The notes beneath the pieces are model-generated. The model saw only the letters and a list, made by a program, of their open reading frames with translations. It had not been told where the DNA came from and ran no database searches. Below are positions 15,193 through 22,617 of a stretch of DNA of 37,941 bases, piece by piece (within the stretch, counting starts at the first letter, position 1; each line of letters begins with the position of its first letter). The stretch is from Methanomassiliicoccaceae archaeon UBA480. Its GTDB lineage: Archaea > Thermoplasmatota > Thermoplasmata > Methanomassiliicoccales > Methanomethylophilaceae. The position numbers and the translations under genes were made by a program. The DNA lies in assembly GCA_002506425.1 (NCBI GenBank), contig DAXO01000023.1, positions 1 through 37,941 on the forward strand, written 5' to 3'.

Positions 15193-15594
15193 TCAGAGCC
15201 TCGCTATGAACTCGTCGACTGCGACGGGGAATCCGGCGTCGTTCATCTCGCAACCCTTGGTGTTGAAATACACCGCGTCCTTGATTCCGAGCTGCTCCGC
15301 GACAGCGTCGCGCTGAGCATCAGCCTTCTCGCCGTTGAATGCGCACTCGATGAAGAGATGCAGGTCCTTTCCCGCAAGGGCGTCCTTGTTGTTCTCGATG
15401 AACTGGACGAGGGGCTTGTAGGGGTGGCCGGCATGGATGCCCGTTCCGAAGATGATGGTGTCGTATCCCGACATGTCGATCTTCGTGATCTGCTTCAGGT
15501 TGAAGATGTCAGCCTTCAGCTGGCCTGCCATGTAGTCTGCTACCGCTTTGGTGTGCTTCGTGAATCCGGTCGCGTAGATGATTGCCTTTCCCAT
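15193..15594 (-). CDS. Flavodoxin-domain protein
   Basis: A 133-residue single flavodoxin domain, somewhat short. The N-terminal strand and phosphate loop read AIIYATGFTKHTKAVADYM, giving the T/S-G-x-T pattern that holds FMN phosphate. FGTGIHAGHPYKPL near 50-62 resembles the second flavin loop of menaquinone-dependent protoporphyrinogen oxidase (HemG-like) flavodoxins. It probably carries one or two electrons in the cytosol. It lies between the iron-sulfur flavoprotein (13-base gap) and the DUF1294 gene, pointing to a shared redox task. Confidence 0.85.
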   Translation of the reverse strand: MGKAIIYATGFTKHTKAVADYMAGQLKADIFNLKQITKIDMSGYDTIIFGTGIHAGHPYKPLVQFIENNKDALAGKDLHLFIECAFNGEKADAQRDAVAEQLGIKDAVYFNTKGCEMNDAGFPVAVDEFIARL

Positions 15595-15607
15595 CTAGAC
15601 ACTCTCC

Positions 15608-16165
15608 TTAGAGCTTCTTGGCCAGCGCCTCGGCCTCTTTCATGGCTTCGGCGTTGTCGCGTGCGGGACCGTTAGGTCCCTCGCGATAGTCGAGGTTACC
15701 GATCACATCGCACTTAAGGAATCCGTTGAAGATTCTCGCCATGCTGTCGGCGATGTTGTCCGCACCGGCTCCGGATCCGGAAGTGACGACGGTCGCGACC
15801 TTCTTCCCTGCAGGCAGGTTGGAGACGAACTCGCCCTTGTCGTTCATTCCGACGAAACCGTAGAGGCGGTCCTCGAACATCCTGTACTGGGAGCAGGGCT
15901 GTCCGAAGTAGTCAGGAGTAGCGACGATGATGGAATCGCTGTTCTTGACGGCGTCGAGAACAGGGGTGAGGCCGTCCTTCCTTACGCACTTGCCGGCCTT
16001 CTTGCATCCGTAGCAAGCCTGGCATCCTTTTGCTTCGATGTCGTTGAGGTAGAACACGTTGACGTTGTTCCCCTCGGCCTTCAGGGTGTCGACCATTTTA
16101 CCGACGATGGCCTGGCAGTTTCCGTTCTTTCTCGGTGAACCGATGATTGCAGTGACTTCCGACAT
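15608..16165 (-). CDS. Iron-sulfur flavoprotein (Isf family, NADPH-dependent FMN reductase fold)
   Basis: A 185-residue flavodoxin-like protein. The opening AIIGSPRKNGNCQA is the FMN phosphate-binding loop of the FMN reductase/Isf family. A compact cysteine cluster Cys48, Cys51, Cys54, Cys60 (CX2CX2CX5C) matches the 4Fe-4S site of methanogen Isf. TPDYFGQPCSQYRMFEDRL lines the flavin. Isf proteins reduce O2 or peroxide or shuttle electrons from ferredoxin, so a role in oxidative-stress defence is plausible. It is first in the minus-strand operon with flavodoxin and DUF1294 and is divergent from an HxlR regulator. Confidence 0.9.
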   Translation of the reverse strand: MSEVTAIIGSPRKNGNCQAIVGKMVDTLKAEGNNVNVFYLNDIEAKGCQACYGCKKAGKCVRKDGLTPVLDAVKNSDSIIVATPDYFGQPCSQYRMFEDRLYGFVGMNDKGEFVSNLPAGKKVATVVTSGSGAGADNIADSMARIFNGFLKCDVIGNLDYREGPNGPARDNAEAMKEAEALAKKL

Positions 16166-16248
16166 AAGATCACTGCGAACTAGATTAGCATTTCATTATA
16201 AGTATTTGCCTACATAATGTTATTAATGAAGATTCAGTTAACGAGGTT
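16166..16248. promoter_or_regulatory. Divergent control region, Isf operon and HxlR gene
   Basis: On the minus strand a CTTATAATG TATA box lies at about 16194-16202, predicting a start near 16172, a few bases before the Isf ATG. An inverted repeat, CATTAT at 16194-16199 and ATAATG at 16214-16219 with a 14-base spacer, covers this box. HxlR-type regulators commonly bind such sites between themselves and a divergent redox gene, so this is a likely operator. Confidence 0.5.
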
Positions 16249-16728
16249 ATGAAGTGCGCTGTGGCCGAATCCATGAATTTGGAGGGGTCGATCCGCTACG
16301 ATTGCTGTGTCGATGCCGCGATGGCGGTTATCGAAGGCCGTTGGAAATGCACGATTCTGTGCATGCTATACCGTGACGGTCCGATGCGTTATTCTGAGCT
16401 TCAGCGCAGCATCGGCGAAGTATCCTCGAGGATACTCTCCAAGCAGCTCAAGGAGCTGGAATCCGATGGTATGATAGAGCGGACCGTTGGCAATGAGAAA
16501 AAGCTCTGTGTAATCTACGAGCTCACCGAGAAGGGGAGATCGATACTACCGATACTCGCAGACCTCGCCGGGTGGGGCGCCAGGCATCAGATGATGCAGA
16601 TAATTACCACTGTATCTGATGATCAAAATATCTCGGATAAGGAGTCACGTATGGTTTCGCCGAACCGACGGCCACGTTGTTTTTATCGGAGCCTGCCATT
16701 TAGGGAATGGTCATTCCATGGCATATAG
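16249..16728 (+). CDS. HxlR-type (DUF24) winged-helix regulator
   Basis: Residues about 15-117 form the HxlR domain: CCVDAAMAVIEGRWKCTIL, then MRYSELQRSIGEVSSRILSKQLKELESDGMI as recognition helices, then a wing and a final dimer helix ending in LADLAGWGARH. Cys20 and Cys21 near the N-terminus resemble the redox-sensing Cys seen in several HxlR members. It lies divergently next to the Isf operon, which it probably controls. The frame continues about 40 residues past the domain in a basic, low-quality tail, overlaps the next gene by 11 bases and ends in TAG. Confidence 0.88.
   Translation: MKCAVAESMNLEGSIRYDCCVDAAMAVIEGRWKCTILCMLYRDGPMRYSELQRSIGEVSSRILSKQLKELESDGMIERTVGNEKKLCVIYELTEKGRSILPILADLAGWGARHQMMQIITTVSDDQNISDKESRMVSPNRRPRCFYRSLPFREWSFHGI
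16680..16687 (+). promoter_or_regulatory. TATA box inside the HxlR tail
   Basis: TTTTTATC is centred about 34 bases before ATG 16718 and predicts a start near 16710, a leader of about 8 bases. It supports 16718, not 16619, as the start of the HPr-kinase-like gene. Confidence 0.45.
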
Positions 16729-17668
16729 GCTGATTACCATTGGGGAGGGGCGGTCGTATGAACTCATGGATCGTTGCAAGAGCATTAACTTCTATTCTCT
16801 GAAAGCAGAGATCAACGGTCTGTGCATAGCGCTCCATACCGAGAACCACGACTACATAGAGATGTGGTCGGACAACTTCTATCAGATGTCTGATTCCGTC
16901 CGCTCGCATGCGAGGATTTTCTGTATAGACGATCCGTCGACGGATTTGCACGCCGAGTACGACGTGGCAACAAGGACCATGTTCCTCTTCAATTTCGATT
17001 ATTACGGATGGATAAAGAGCATAGCACTCGGAATGGCAGGAAACATTCTGGAGGATGCCCATTCCGTATTCTCGGTCCATGGAGCGGCCTTGGATATAGA
17101 CGGTGCGGGAGTCACTCTCATTGCACCATCGAAGACTGGAAAGACTACTCAGTCCTGGGGGCTTCTGAGGGACAGGAATGCCCATCTGATCACCGATGAT
17201 TGGTACTTCGTCCATCTTTCGGATGGGCGGCCTTGGGTGGAAGGTTCCGAGAAGAACTGCTACATAGATTCGGATATAGCTGATGTTTGGAAGGAGTATG
17301 AGCCTCTTGTCAGAGAGGTTCGCTTTGATGGAAAGGGACGCGGAATCGGTAATGTCCGCTGGATCGCAGGGGAGGATTCCGTCGTCAAAGGCACCCGTAT
17401 GCGCTATGTGCTCCTGCTGAAAAGGGATCCTGCGGATCCGCCAGGTGTTTCAGAGATCACCTCAGAAGAAGCGTTCGAATACCTGAGGAATCACGATTTC
17501 TGCAATCCCCATCAGCTGGTGCGCGACGATTTGCATATCTCCAGACGGGAGGATTTCTTCCGCAGGTACCTCTCCCAGTGCGAGACGTTCATGGTCAATA
17601 CGACTATGACTGCCACGGAGACACAGGAATCCATTCGCCGGATCCTTTCCTCGAGGTGCATCATATGA
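16718..17668 (+). CDS. HPr kinase-like P-loop protein
   Basis: A 316-residue protein. After a unique N-terminal domain (1-110) comes a segment like the catalytic core of HPr kinase/phosphatase: SVHGAALDIDGAGVTLIAP leading into the P-loop APSKTGKTT at 136-144, then LITDDWYFV with Asp160 and Asp161 in the place of the metal-binding acids. No HPr, PTS enzyme or lasso-peptide genes are seen in the window, so the target is unknown. An ATP-dependent kinase of a protein or small molecule is the best guess. It overlaps the membrane-protein gene through ATGA, so the two probably work together. The start is chosen by the upstream TATA element. Family placement is moderately sure, function unsure. Confidence 0.65.
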   Translation: MAYRLITIGEGRSYELMDRCKSINFYSLKAEINGLCIALHTENHDYIEMWSDNFYQMSDSVRSHARIFCIDDPSTDLHAEYDVATRTMFLFNFDYYGWIKSIALGMAGNILEDAHSVFSVHGAALDIDGAGVTLIAPSKTGKTTQSWGLLRDRNAHLITDDWYFVHLSDGRPWVEGSEKNCYIDSDIADVWKEYEPLVREVRFDGKGRGIGNVRWIAGEDSVVKGTRMRYVLLLKRDPADPPGVSEITSEEAFEYLRNHDFCNPHQLVRDDLHISRREDFFRRYLSQCETFMVNTTMTATETQESIRRILSSRCII

Positions 17669-18624
17669 AGGGCTCCAAGGCACAGGGCTCTAGGAAGCCT
17701 TCCGACGGCAGGGCGAAGATGAAGGATGCCGGAAGCCGCATCAAAGGCGCCATAGGATCGTCTGCCAAAGGCGTCCTCGATGCTGATTTCAAAAGGACCA
17801 GGGCGGACAGGATAGAGAGGAGCCATGAGCATTCGGTCATGTGGATCTCCTTCATGATCATCGTAGTGTCGAGCTCCGTGTTCTTTCTTATCGGCTTCTT
17901 CTGCGACGGGGAGTGGACGACAAAGGATTTCTTCTACAACATGGGGTGCAACATCCTCTCCATGTTCATCGTGGTGCTCTGTCTCGATACTCTTGTGAAC
18001 CGGAACAGGGATTCACGTATCAGAAGGGATGAGGCAAGGCGGATCCTTAGGTGCCACCGTCTGATATCTCCCGACATAGACATGTATCTAGTCAGGAAGA
18101 ATATGGTGATAACCCCTGCCGGCAAGGCAGTCCGCAAATTCAAGGTCCAGTCCTCTTTCTCAATCAATGACATGAGGGACATGTTCGGACCCTCCGAGCT
18201 GGTCTCCGACGTGGGCATATCCAAGATACGCCGTTATGCCCATTATCAGGAATCACTCAGGAATGATTTCGAGAAGCTCGTCGAGAGCGTGGACTTCATG
18301 TTCTATCCCGAGGTGGCTGATGCAGCCATGCGCTTCCTCAATGCCACGTCCTACGGCGAGGCCGCGCTCGAGGCGGTGGTCAGCTATGAGGACACCCGTG
18401 CGGGGACCAGGTCCATGAAAACGATGGTCGTAGCCATGATCAGGGATGAGCCCGAGGACGGGCGCTTCGTGGATGCCAATCCGACGATGAAGAACATCTA
18501 TCTCGTCCATCAGATGATAGAGGACCAGAGCAAAGCCCTGTCCGACTACATCAAGATGATCAGGATCCTGCAGGAGCAGGACCCCAGCGAATACATGAAG
18601 AAGGATGTATCAGATTACGAGTGA
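17665..18624 (+). CDS. Uncharacterised two-span membrane protein
   Basis: I do not recognise this 319-residue protein. A basic N-terminal segment (about 1-55) precedes two membrane helices, near 57-78 (SVMWISFMIIVVSSSVFFLI) and 91-110 (FYNMGCNILSMFIVVLCLD). A soluble, helix-rich domain of about 205 residues follows with many Arg, Asp and Met. GAGGTG at 17653-17658 and the ATGA overlap with the HPr-kinase-like gene fix the start and point to coupled synthesis. It could anchor or receive phosphate from its partner; that is inference. Its 3' end overlaps convergent sfsA by 10 bases. Confidence 0.65.
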   Translation: MKGSKAQGSRKPSDGRAKMKDAGSRIKGAIGSSAKGVLDADFKRTRADRIERSHEHSVMWISFMIIVVSSSVFFLIGFFCDGEWTTKDFFYNMGCNILSMFIVVLCLDTLVNRNRDSRIRRDEARRILRCHRLISPDIDMYLVRKNMVITPAGKAVRKFKVQSSFSINDMRDMFGPSELVSDVGISKIRRYAHYQESLRNDFEKLVESVDFMFYPEVADAAMRFLNATSYGEAALEAVVSYEDTRAGTRSMKTMVVAMIRDEPEDGRFVDANPTMKNIYLVHQMIEDQSKALSDYIKMIRILQEQDPSEYMKKDVSDYE

Positions 18625-19328
18625 CCGAGGTCGAACGGGATCTCAGCGTCTATACGGATCCCATCCTCCTCAACTCTGCATTCCAGACAGATGATGTCCA
18701 CGCCGACCTCATGGGCTCTGACCAGCTCCTCGGAGAAGACAGGGTCCGTTTGGCGGTTCGGGACGAAACGCTTCATACCATCCATCTGGATGACGAAGGC
18801 GATGCATGCCTTGTATCCTTCCGAGAGGGAACGGATCAGGCCCCTCAGATGCTTGGTTCCCCTCTCGGTCGGAGCATCCGGGAACATGCAGATGCCTTCG
18901 TTCTCCAGTGTCACGCCCTTGACCTCCACCAGGAATTTCTCGCTTCCATGCTCGACCATGAAGTCGAAGCGGGAGTCTCCATGGACGAATTCACGATGAA
19001 TCAATGTATTTTTCGGATCGATCTTTGTCTTGAGCCATTCCTCGAAGACAGGATTGGGGGCCTGGGAATCCATATTTATCAGGAGATTCCCCTTGTAGAC
19101 GGCGACCAAGTCGTAGTGATATTTCCTCATAGGATTTTCCGACTCGGAGAGGATCACCGTTGCGCCGGGGACCAGCAGCTCACGGCAGCGTCCTGTGTTC
19201 TTCACATGAACTCCGGTACTGATGCCGTCGAGCTCTACGAACGCGACGAATCTGTTCGGACGCGAAAGGAAAACGCCCTTGCGAATCTTGCTGTATCTCA
19301 TCCGATTCTTCGATAACGTATAATCCAT
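18615..19328 (-). CDS. sfsA: SfsA family protein (sugar fermentation stimulation homologue)
   Basis: A 237-residue SfsA homologue of usual length. It has RPNRFVAFVE near the start (an OB-like fold), the VHVKNTGRCRELL motif near 41-53, then a restriction-endonuclease-like core with SRFDFMVEHG, LVEVKGVTL and FPDAPTERGTKHLRGL. These residues (D, ExK) resemble a PD-(D/E)XK nuclease site. Despite the name from E. coli maltose genetics, a nucleic-acid role is suggested by the fold. It is convergent with the membrane-protein gene and divergent (19 bases) from the DEDDh exonuclease. Confidence 0.93.
   Translation of the reverse strand: MDYTLSKNRMRYSKIRKGVFLSRPNRFVAFVELDGISTGVHVKNTGRCRELLVPGATVILSESENPMRKYHYDLVAVYKGNLLINMDSQAPNPVFEEWLKTKIDPKNTLIHREFVHGDSRFDFMVEHGSEKFLVEVKGVTLENEGICMFPDAPTERGTKHLRGLIRSLSEGYKACIAFVIQMDGMKRFVPNRQTDPVFSEELVRAHEVGVDIICLECRVEEDGIRIDAEIPFDLGHS
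19316..19324 (+). promoter_or_regulatory. TATA box of the DEDDh exonuclease gene
   Basis: CGTATAATC is centred about 27 bases before ATG 19348, which would make the message leaderless. It lies inside the first codons of divergent sfsA. Confidence 0.45.
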
Positions 19329-19347
19329 CTAATCGTTTGCCAGAGGC

Positions 19348-20007
19348 ATGGATGGATTCGCGACATACGAACGCGTGAAGACGCCGAAAGGCGTGTCGTA
19401 TCGCGCCATAGAGGAACACGGCGCCCCCGACGAGATATACGTTCTGGATACGGAAACCACCGGTCTCAAAGGGGCTCCTAAGGATCTGGTGGTCGATGTC
19501 GGGATCTGCAAGGTTTCTCTGAGCAAGGGAACCGTTGAGGATGTCTATTCCTCTGTTCTAGGATACGATGTGGATGAATGGGACGATTATCTGAAGGATG
19601 CATGGATCTTCGAGAATACCGATATGACATTGGAGATGGTATCCGAAGCACCGCCCGCGCTCGATGTCATAGACGATGTCCGCAGGCTTCTGCGTCGCAA
19701 AGCGGTGACATCCTACAATATCGCATACGACTTCGGGAAGTTTCTCTACGAAGAACCCTGGTCGATGAGAGGATGGTTCGTCGAATGCGCGGATATAATG
19801 ATAGCTGCCAAGGACGTATGCAAGATTCCCAGCGAGTACTACGGCCGGGACTACAGGTATCCGAAGCTCGATTATGCTTACGCGAAATGCGTTGAAGGGG
19901 ATCCTGCAGGCATCGAGGGAGTGCAGGACCATCGCGCATTATCTGATGCGAGGATGGCCTCGTATCTGATGCTCGCGCTCCATTCCGAGGGGAGCTACCG
20001 CCCCTGA
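19348..20007 (+). CDS. DEDDh 3'-5' exonuclease-like protein
   Basis: A 219-residue exonuclease-fold protein (RNase T/DnaQ superfamily). Exo I is LDTETTG with Asp34 and Glu36. Exo II is SYNIAYDFGKF with Asp128. Exo III is DHRALSDA with His195 and Asp200, the DEDDh spacing of H-x4-D. All catalytic residues are present, so it probably trims 3' ends of DNA or RNA with two metal ions. A 30-residue N-terminal extension precedes the fold. A paralogue lacking these residues is encoded at 28258-28908. It is convergent with the P-type ATPase with no gap. Confidence 0.85.
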   Translation: MDGFATYERVKTPKGVSYRAIEEHGAPDEIYVLDTETTGLKGAPKDLVVDVGICKVSLSKGTVEDVYSSVLGYDVDEWDDYLKDAWIFENTDMTLEMVSEAPPALDVIDDVRRLLRRKAVTSYNIAYDFGKFLYEEPWSMRGWFVECADIMIAAKDVCKIPSEYYGRDYRYPKLDYAYAKCVEGDPAGIEGVQDHRALSDARMASYLMLALHSEGSYRP

Positions 20008-22617
20008 TCACTTCTTTAGCATCTTCTTCAGGTCGGTGCTCGTCTCCTCCACGACATCTCCTTTGCTGTACTCCTCGGCCAGTTTGTTCATGTAGTATGT
20101 CTCGAACCTGGATATGACTGCCTTGAGCACATTGTGCCTCAGGATCCATATCTGCACCGCCAGCATGACCGCTATCATGCATATGACGAACATGTAGCCG
20201 TACAGCGGGAGGGGGACAAGGCTGACCAGGTCGGTGGCGATCCCTGGGAAGAAGAGATACATGGATGTCACCAGCGCCAAAATGAGCGCGGTGATGACAA
20301 TCGGGATGAGGCTCCTGTTGGTGGTCCCGTCGTACGATAGGAATCTCCAGCGAGGGCATATTATGAATATCTGGAAGAGGCCGGCGATAGAAGCGAACAG
20401 CACCATGGCTGTCCTTGCGGCGCATTCCTGGATCTCGGAACCGTGCCAGGAGAACTTCTCCACATCGACATACGATAGGTCCATCAGGCCGTGGGAGACT
20501 GCGAACCATACGGCCCCGTAGACTATCAGCGAGAATGTCGCCATGACTATGGCCGAAGGTATGCAGTACCTCAGGACATCCGGTAGTATCAGTTCGCTGT
20601 TCTTCTCGGGTTTAGCGAAAAGAGTCATGAAGAATGCCATTATCGACACGGAGATGAACGCGTAGAACGTGTTCTGAATCGGAAGCATGGGGATATTACC
20701 GCAAACAATGAACAGAAGAGCGAATAGCACCGCTAGCGTGAAATTGCGGGTGAGGTACAGCTTGAGTATGTCCTTCATTCCAGCCACGGTGCGACGCCCT
20801 TCGACAAGAGCTTTGGGCAAGGCAGAGAAGTTGTCGTTGATGAGCACCATGTCTGCAACCCCGCGGGCCGCACCGGCGCCAGACTGGAGTGAGATTCCGA
20901 CCTGGGCGGTCTTGATGGATTTGACATCGTTCACTCCGTCCCCAATCATGGCTACGTAGTGACCTTTGGCCTTCAGGACCTCGATGACATGCTCCTTGTT
21001 CTCCGGTTTCATTCTGCCGAATATGTTGCATTCCTCGACGGCCTTGGAGAATTCCTCAGAATTCATGGCATCCAATTCCGGGCCGGAGACGATCTTCCTC
21101 TCGCCTGGAATGCCTGCGATGGAGAATAGCGAATCGACTGTGACGGGATCGTCGCCGGAGATGACTTTCAGCGCCATTCCGTTGTCCAGGAATACCTGGA
21201 TCGTCTCCCTGCAGTCGGGCCTCACCTCGTCCCTGATGGATATTATCGATACAGGGGTCATCTCACCTAGCTGGGGTTCGCCGTTCGCATCGAACAACGG
21301 TCTATCCTCGCTTCTGCATACGATGACGGTTCTGAGGCCTTTTTTGGATTCGGATTCAACGATACTTCCGAGATCTTCATCCGACTGTATGTGATTGGAT
21401 AGAGAAGTCCAGGCACCCATGTATAGGTTCATCGCCACTCCGCCGTAATCCACACGGACTGCACTGAACTTGCGCTGCGATGAGAACTGTATCTCTTCCT
21501 TCAGCGTACTGTATTCGGGGCCGAATCTATCGATGAGGGCATCGATCGTACGATTCTTGCTTCCGGTGGCCGTGGCGAAGACAGATATGAGCTTTTCAGC
21601 CTCTTCCCTGGGGACGAAATCCGTCTTCTCCTCGAATCTCAGCTTGTTTGTGGTGATTGTGCCTGTCTTATCCATGCATACCGTGTCGACATGGCTGATG
21701 GACTCCACTGAGCTGGATCTCTGTAGGAGGACTCCTGAATCCGCCATGCGTGTTGCAGCAATCATGTAGGTGAGGGTGATCAGTAGGAAGAGCGCCACAG
21801 GAACTATATCCAGACAAAGAACGAAAATCTCGAGAGTCTGAGCGATTGTTGAGTCGATCAGAAGCGATTTTATTATCGTCAGGACGAACAGGAAGCCTGC
21901 TATCGCCATAAGAAGCTTCGTCACCGTTCCAGTTTCCATCTGCAGAGGGGTCTTCTTGGAAGTGAACTTCTTAGCGCTGTCCAGCATCTTGGAGGCATAG
22001 GAATCGTTGCCGAACTCGGTGACGCGATAATATGCCTCGCCTGTAACGCAATTGGATCCGGAGTAGATCTCGTCCCCCGGTTTCTTCCTGACGGTGCTGG
22101 ACTCGCCGGTGAGCAGAGACTCGTCCATCTCGGTGGAGCGGCATTCCTCTATTATTCCGTCGACAACGGCCTGGTCGCCGGCCCTCAGTATGACTATGTC
22201 GTCTTTGACGACACGGGACTGATCGATCTCCATCTCCTCTCCGTCTCTCAGGACCGTGACCTTCGGTCTGGTGAGGAGCGTGATCTTGTCGAGCCTGTGC
22301 TTGGCGCGCATCTCCTGGATCGTCGAGATCAGGATGTTGACGATGATGATTCCTGTCGCAGAGACCGCGCTTATGGCCTCGTCACAGATGAGAAGCAGTA
22401 TGCCCAGGATGAAGAGCACGATGTTGAACGGTGTGAACGCGTTCTTAACGAATATATCCGTGTATGAACGGCTGGTACGAACCTCCACATCGTTGACCAG
22501 ACCTTGGTCCACGCGCTGGGCAACCTCATCCGAGGACAGTCCTCTCATGAAATTACCCAGCATCGAGGAGTATATTAGGGGTTCGTTGGATGCATCGGGC
22601 GGTCTTCTCGATAGCAT
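20008..22617 (-). CDS. P-type cation-transporting ATPase
   Basis: An 869-residue P-type ATPase. Landmarks: actuator TGES at 170-173, phosphorylation site DKTGT with Asp316, SGDDP near 487-491, GDGVND hinge at 559-564, and a C-terminal bundle of about six helices. Membrane helix 4 carries IVPVALFLL (PVAL at 273-276) in place of PEGL (Ca2+/CtpE type) or CPC (heavy metal), so the ion is uncertain. There are no N-terminal metal-binding CxxC sites. The overall shape resembles bacterial CtpE-like calcium pumps. The start at 22617 follows AAGGTG and overlaps the AddA-like gene by 65 bases. ATGs at 22563 and 22548 remain possible. Confidence 0.9.
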   Translation of the reverse strand: MLSRRPPDASNEPLIYSSMLGNFMRGLSSDEVAQRVDQGLVNDVEVRTSRSYTDIFVKNAFTPFNIVLFILGILLLICDEAISAVSATGIIIVNILISTIQEMRAKHRLDKITLLTRPKVTVLRDGEEMEIDQSRVVKDDIVILRAGDQAVVDGIIEECRSTEMDESLLTGESSTVRKKPGDEIYSGSNCVTGEAYYRVTEFGNDSYASKMLDSAKKFTSKKTPLQMETGTVTKLLMAIAGFLFVLTIIKSLLIDSTIAQTLEIFVLCLDIVPVALFLLITLTYMIAATRMADSGVLLQRSSSVESISHVDTVCMDKTGTITTNKLRFEEKTDFVPREEAEKLISVFATATGSKNRTIDALIDRFGPEYSTLKEEIQFSSQRKFSAVRVDYGGVAMNLYMGAWTSLSNHIQSDEDLGSIVESESKKGLRTVIVCRSEDRPLFDANGEPQLGEMTPVSIISIRDEVRPDCRETIQVFLDNGMALKVISGDDPVTVDSLFSIAGIPGERKIVSGPELDAMNSEEFSKAVEECNIFGRMKPENKEHVIEVLKAKGHYVAMIGDGVNDVKSIKTAQVGISLQSGAGAARGVADMVLINDNFSALPKALVEGRRTVAGMKDILKLYLTRNFTLAVLFALLFIVCGNIPMLPIQNTFYAFISVSIMAFFMTLFAKPEKNSELILPDVLRYCIPSAIVMATFSLIVYGAVWFAVSHGLMDLSYVDVEKFSWHGSEIQECAARTAMVLFASIAGLFQIFIICPRWRFLSYDGTTNRSLIPIVITALILALVTSMYLFFPGIATDLVSLVPLPLYGYMFVICMIAVMLAVQIWILRHNVLKAVISRFETYYMNKLAEEYSKGDVVEETSTDLKKMLKK

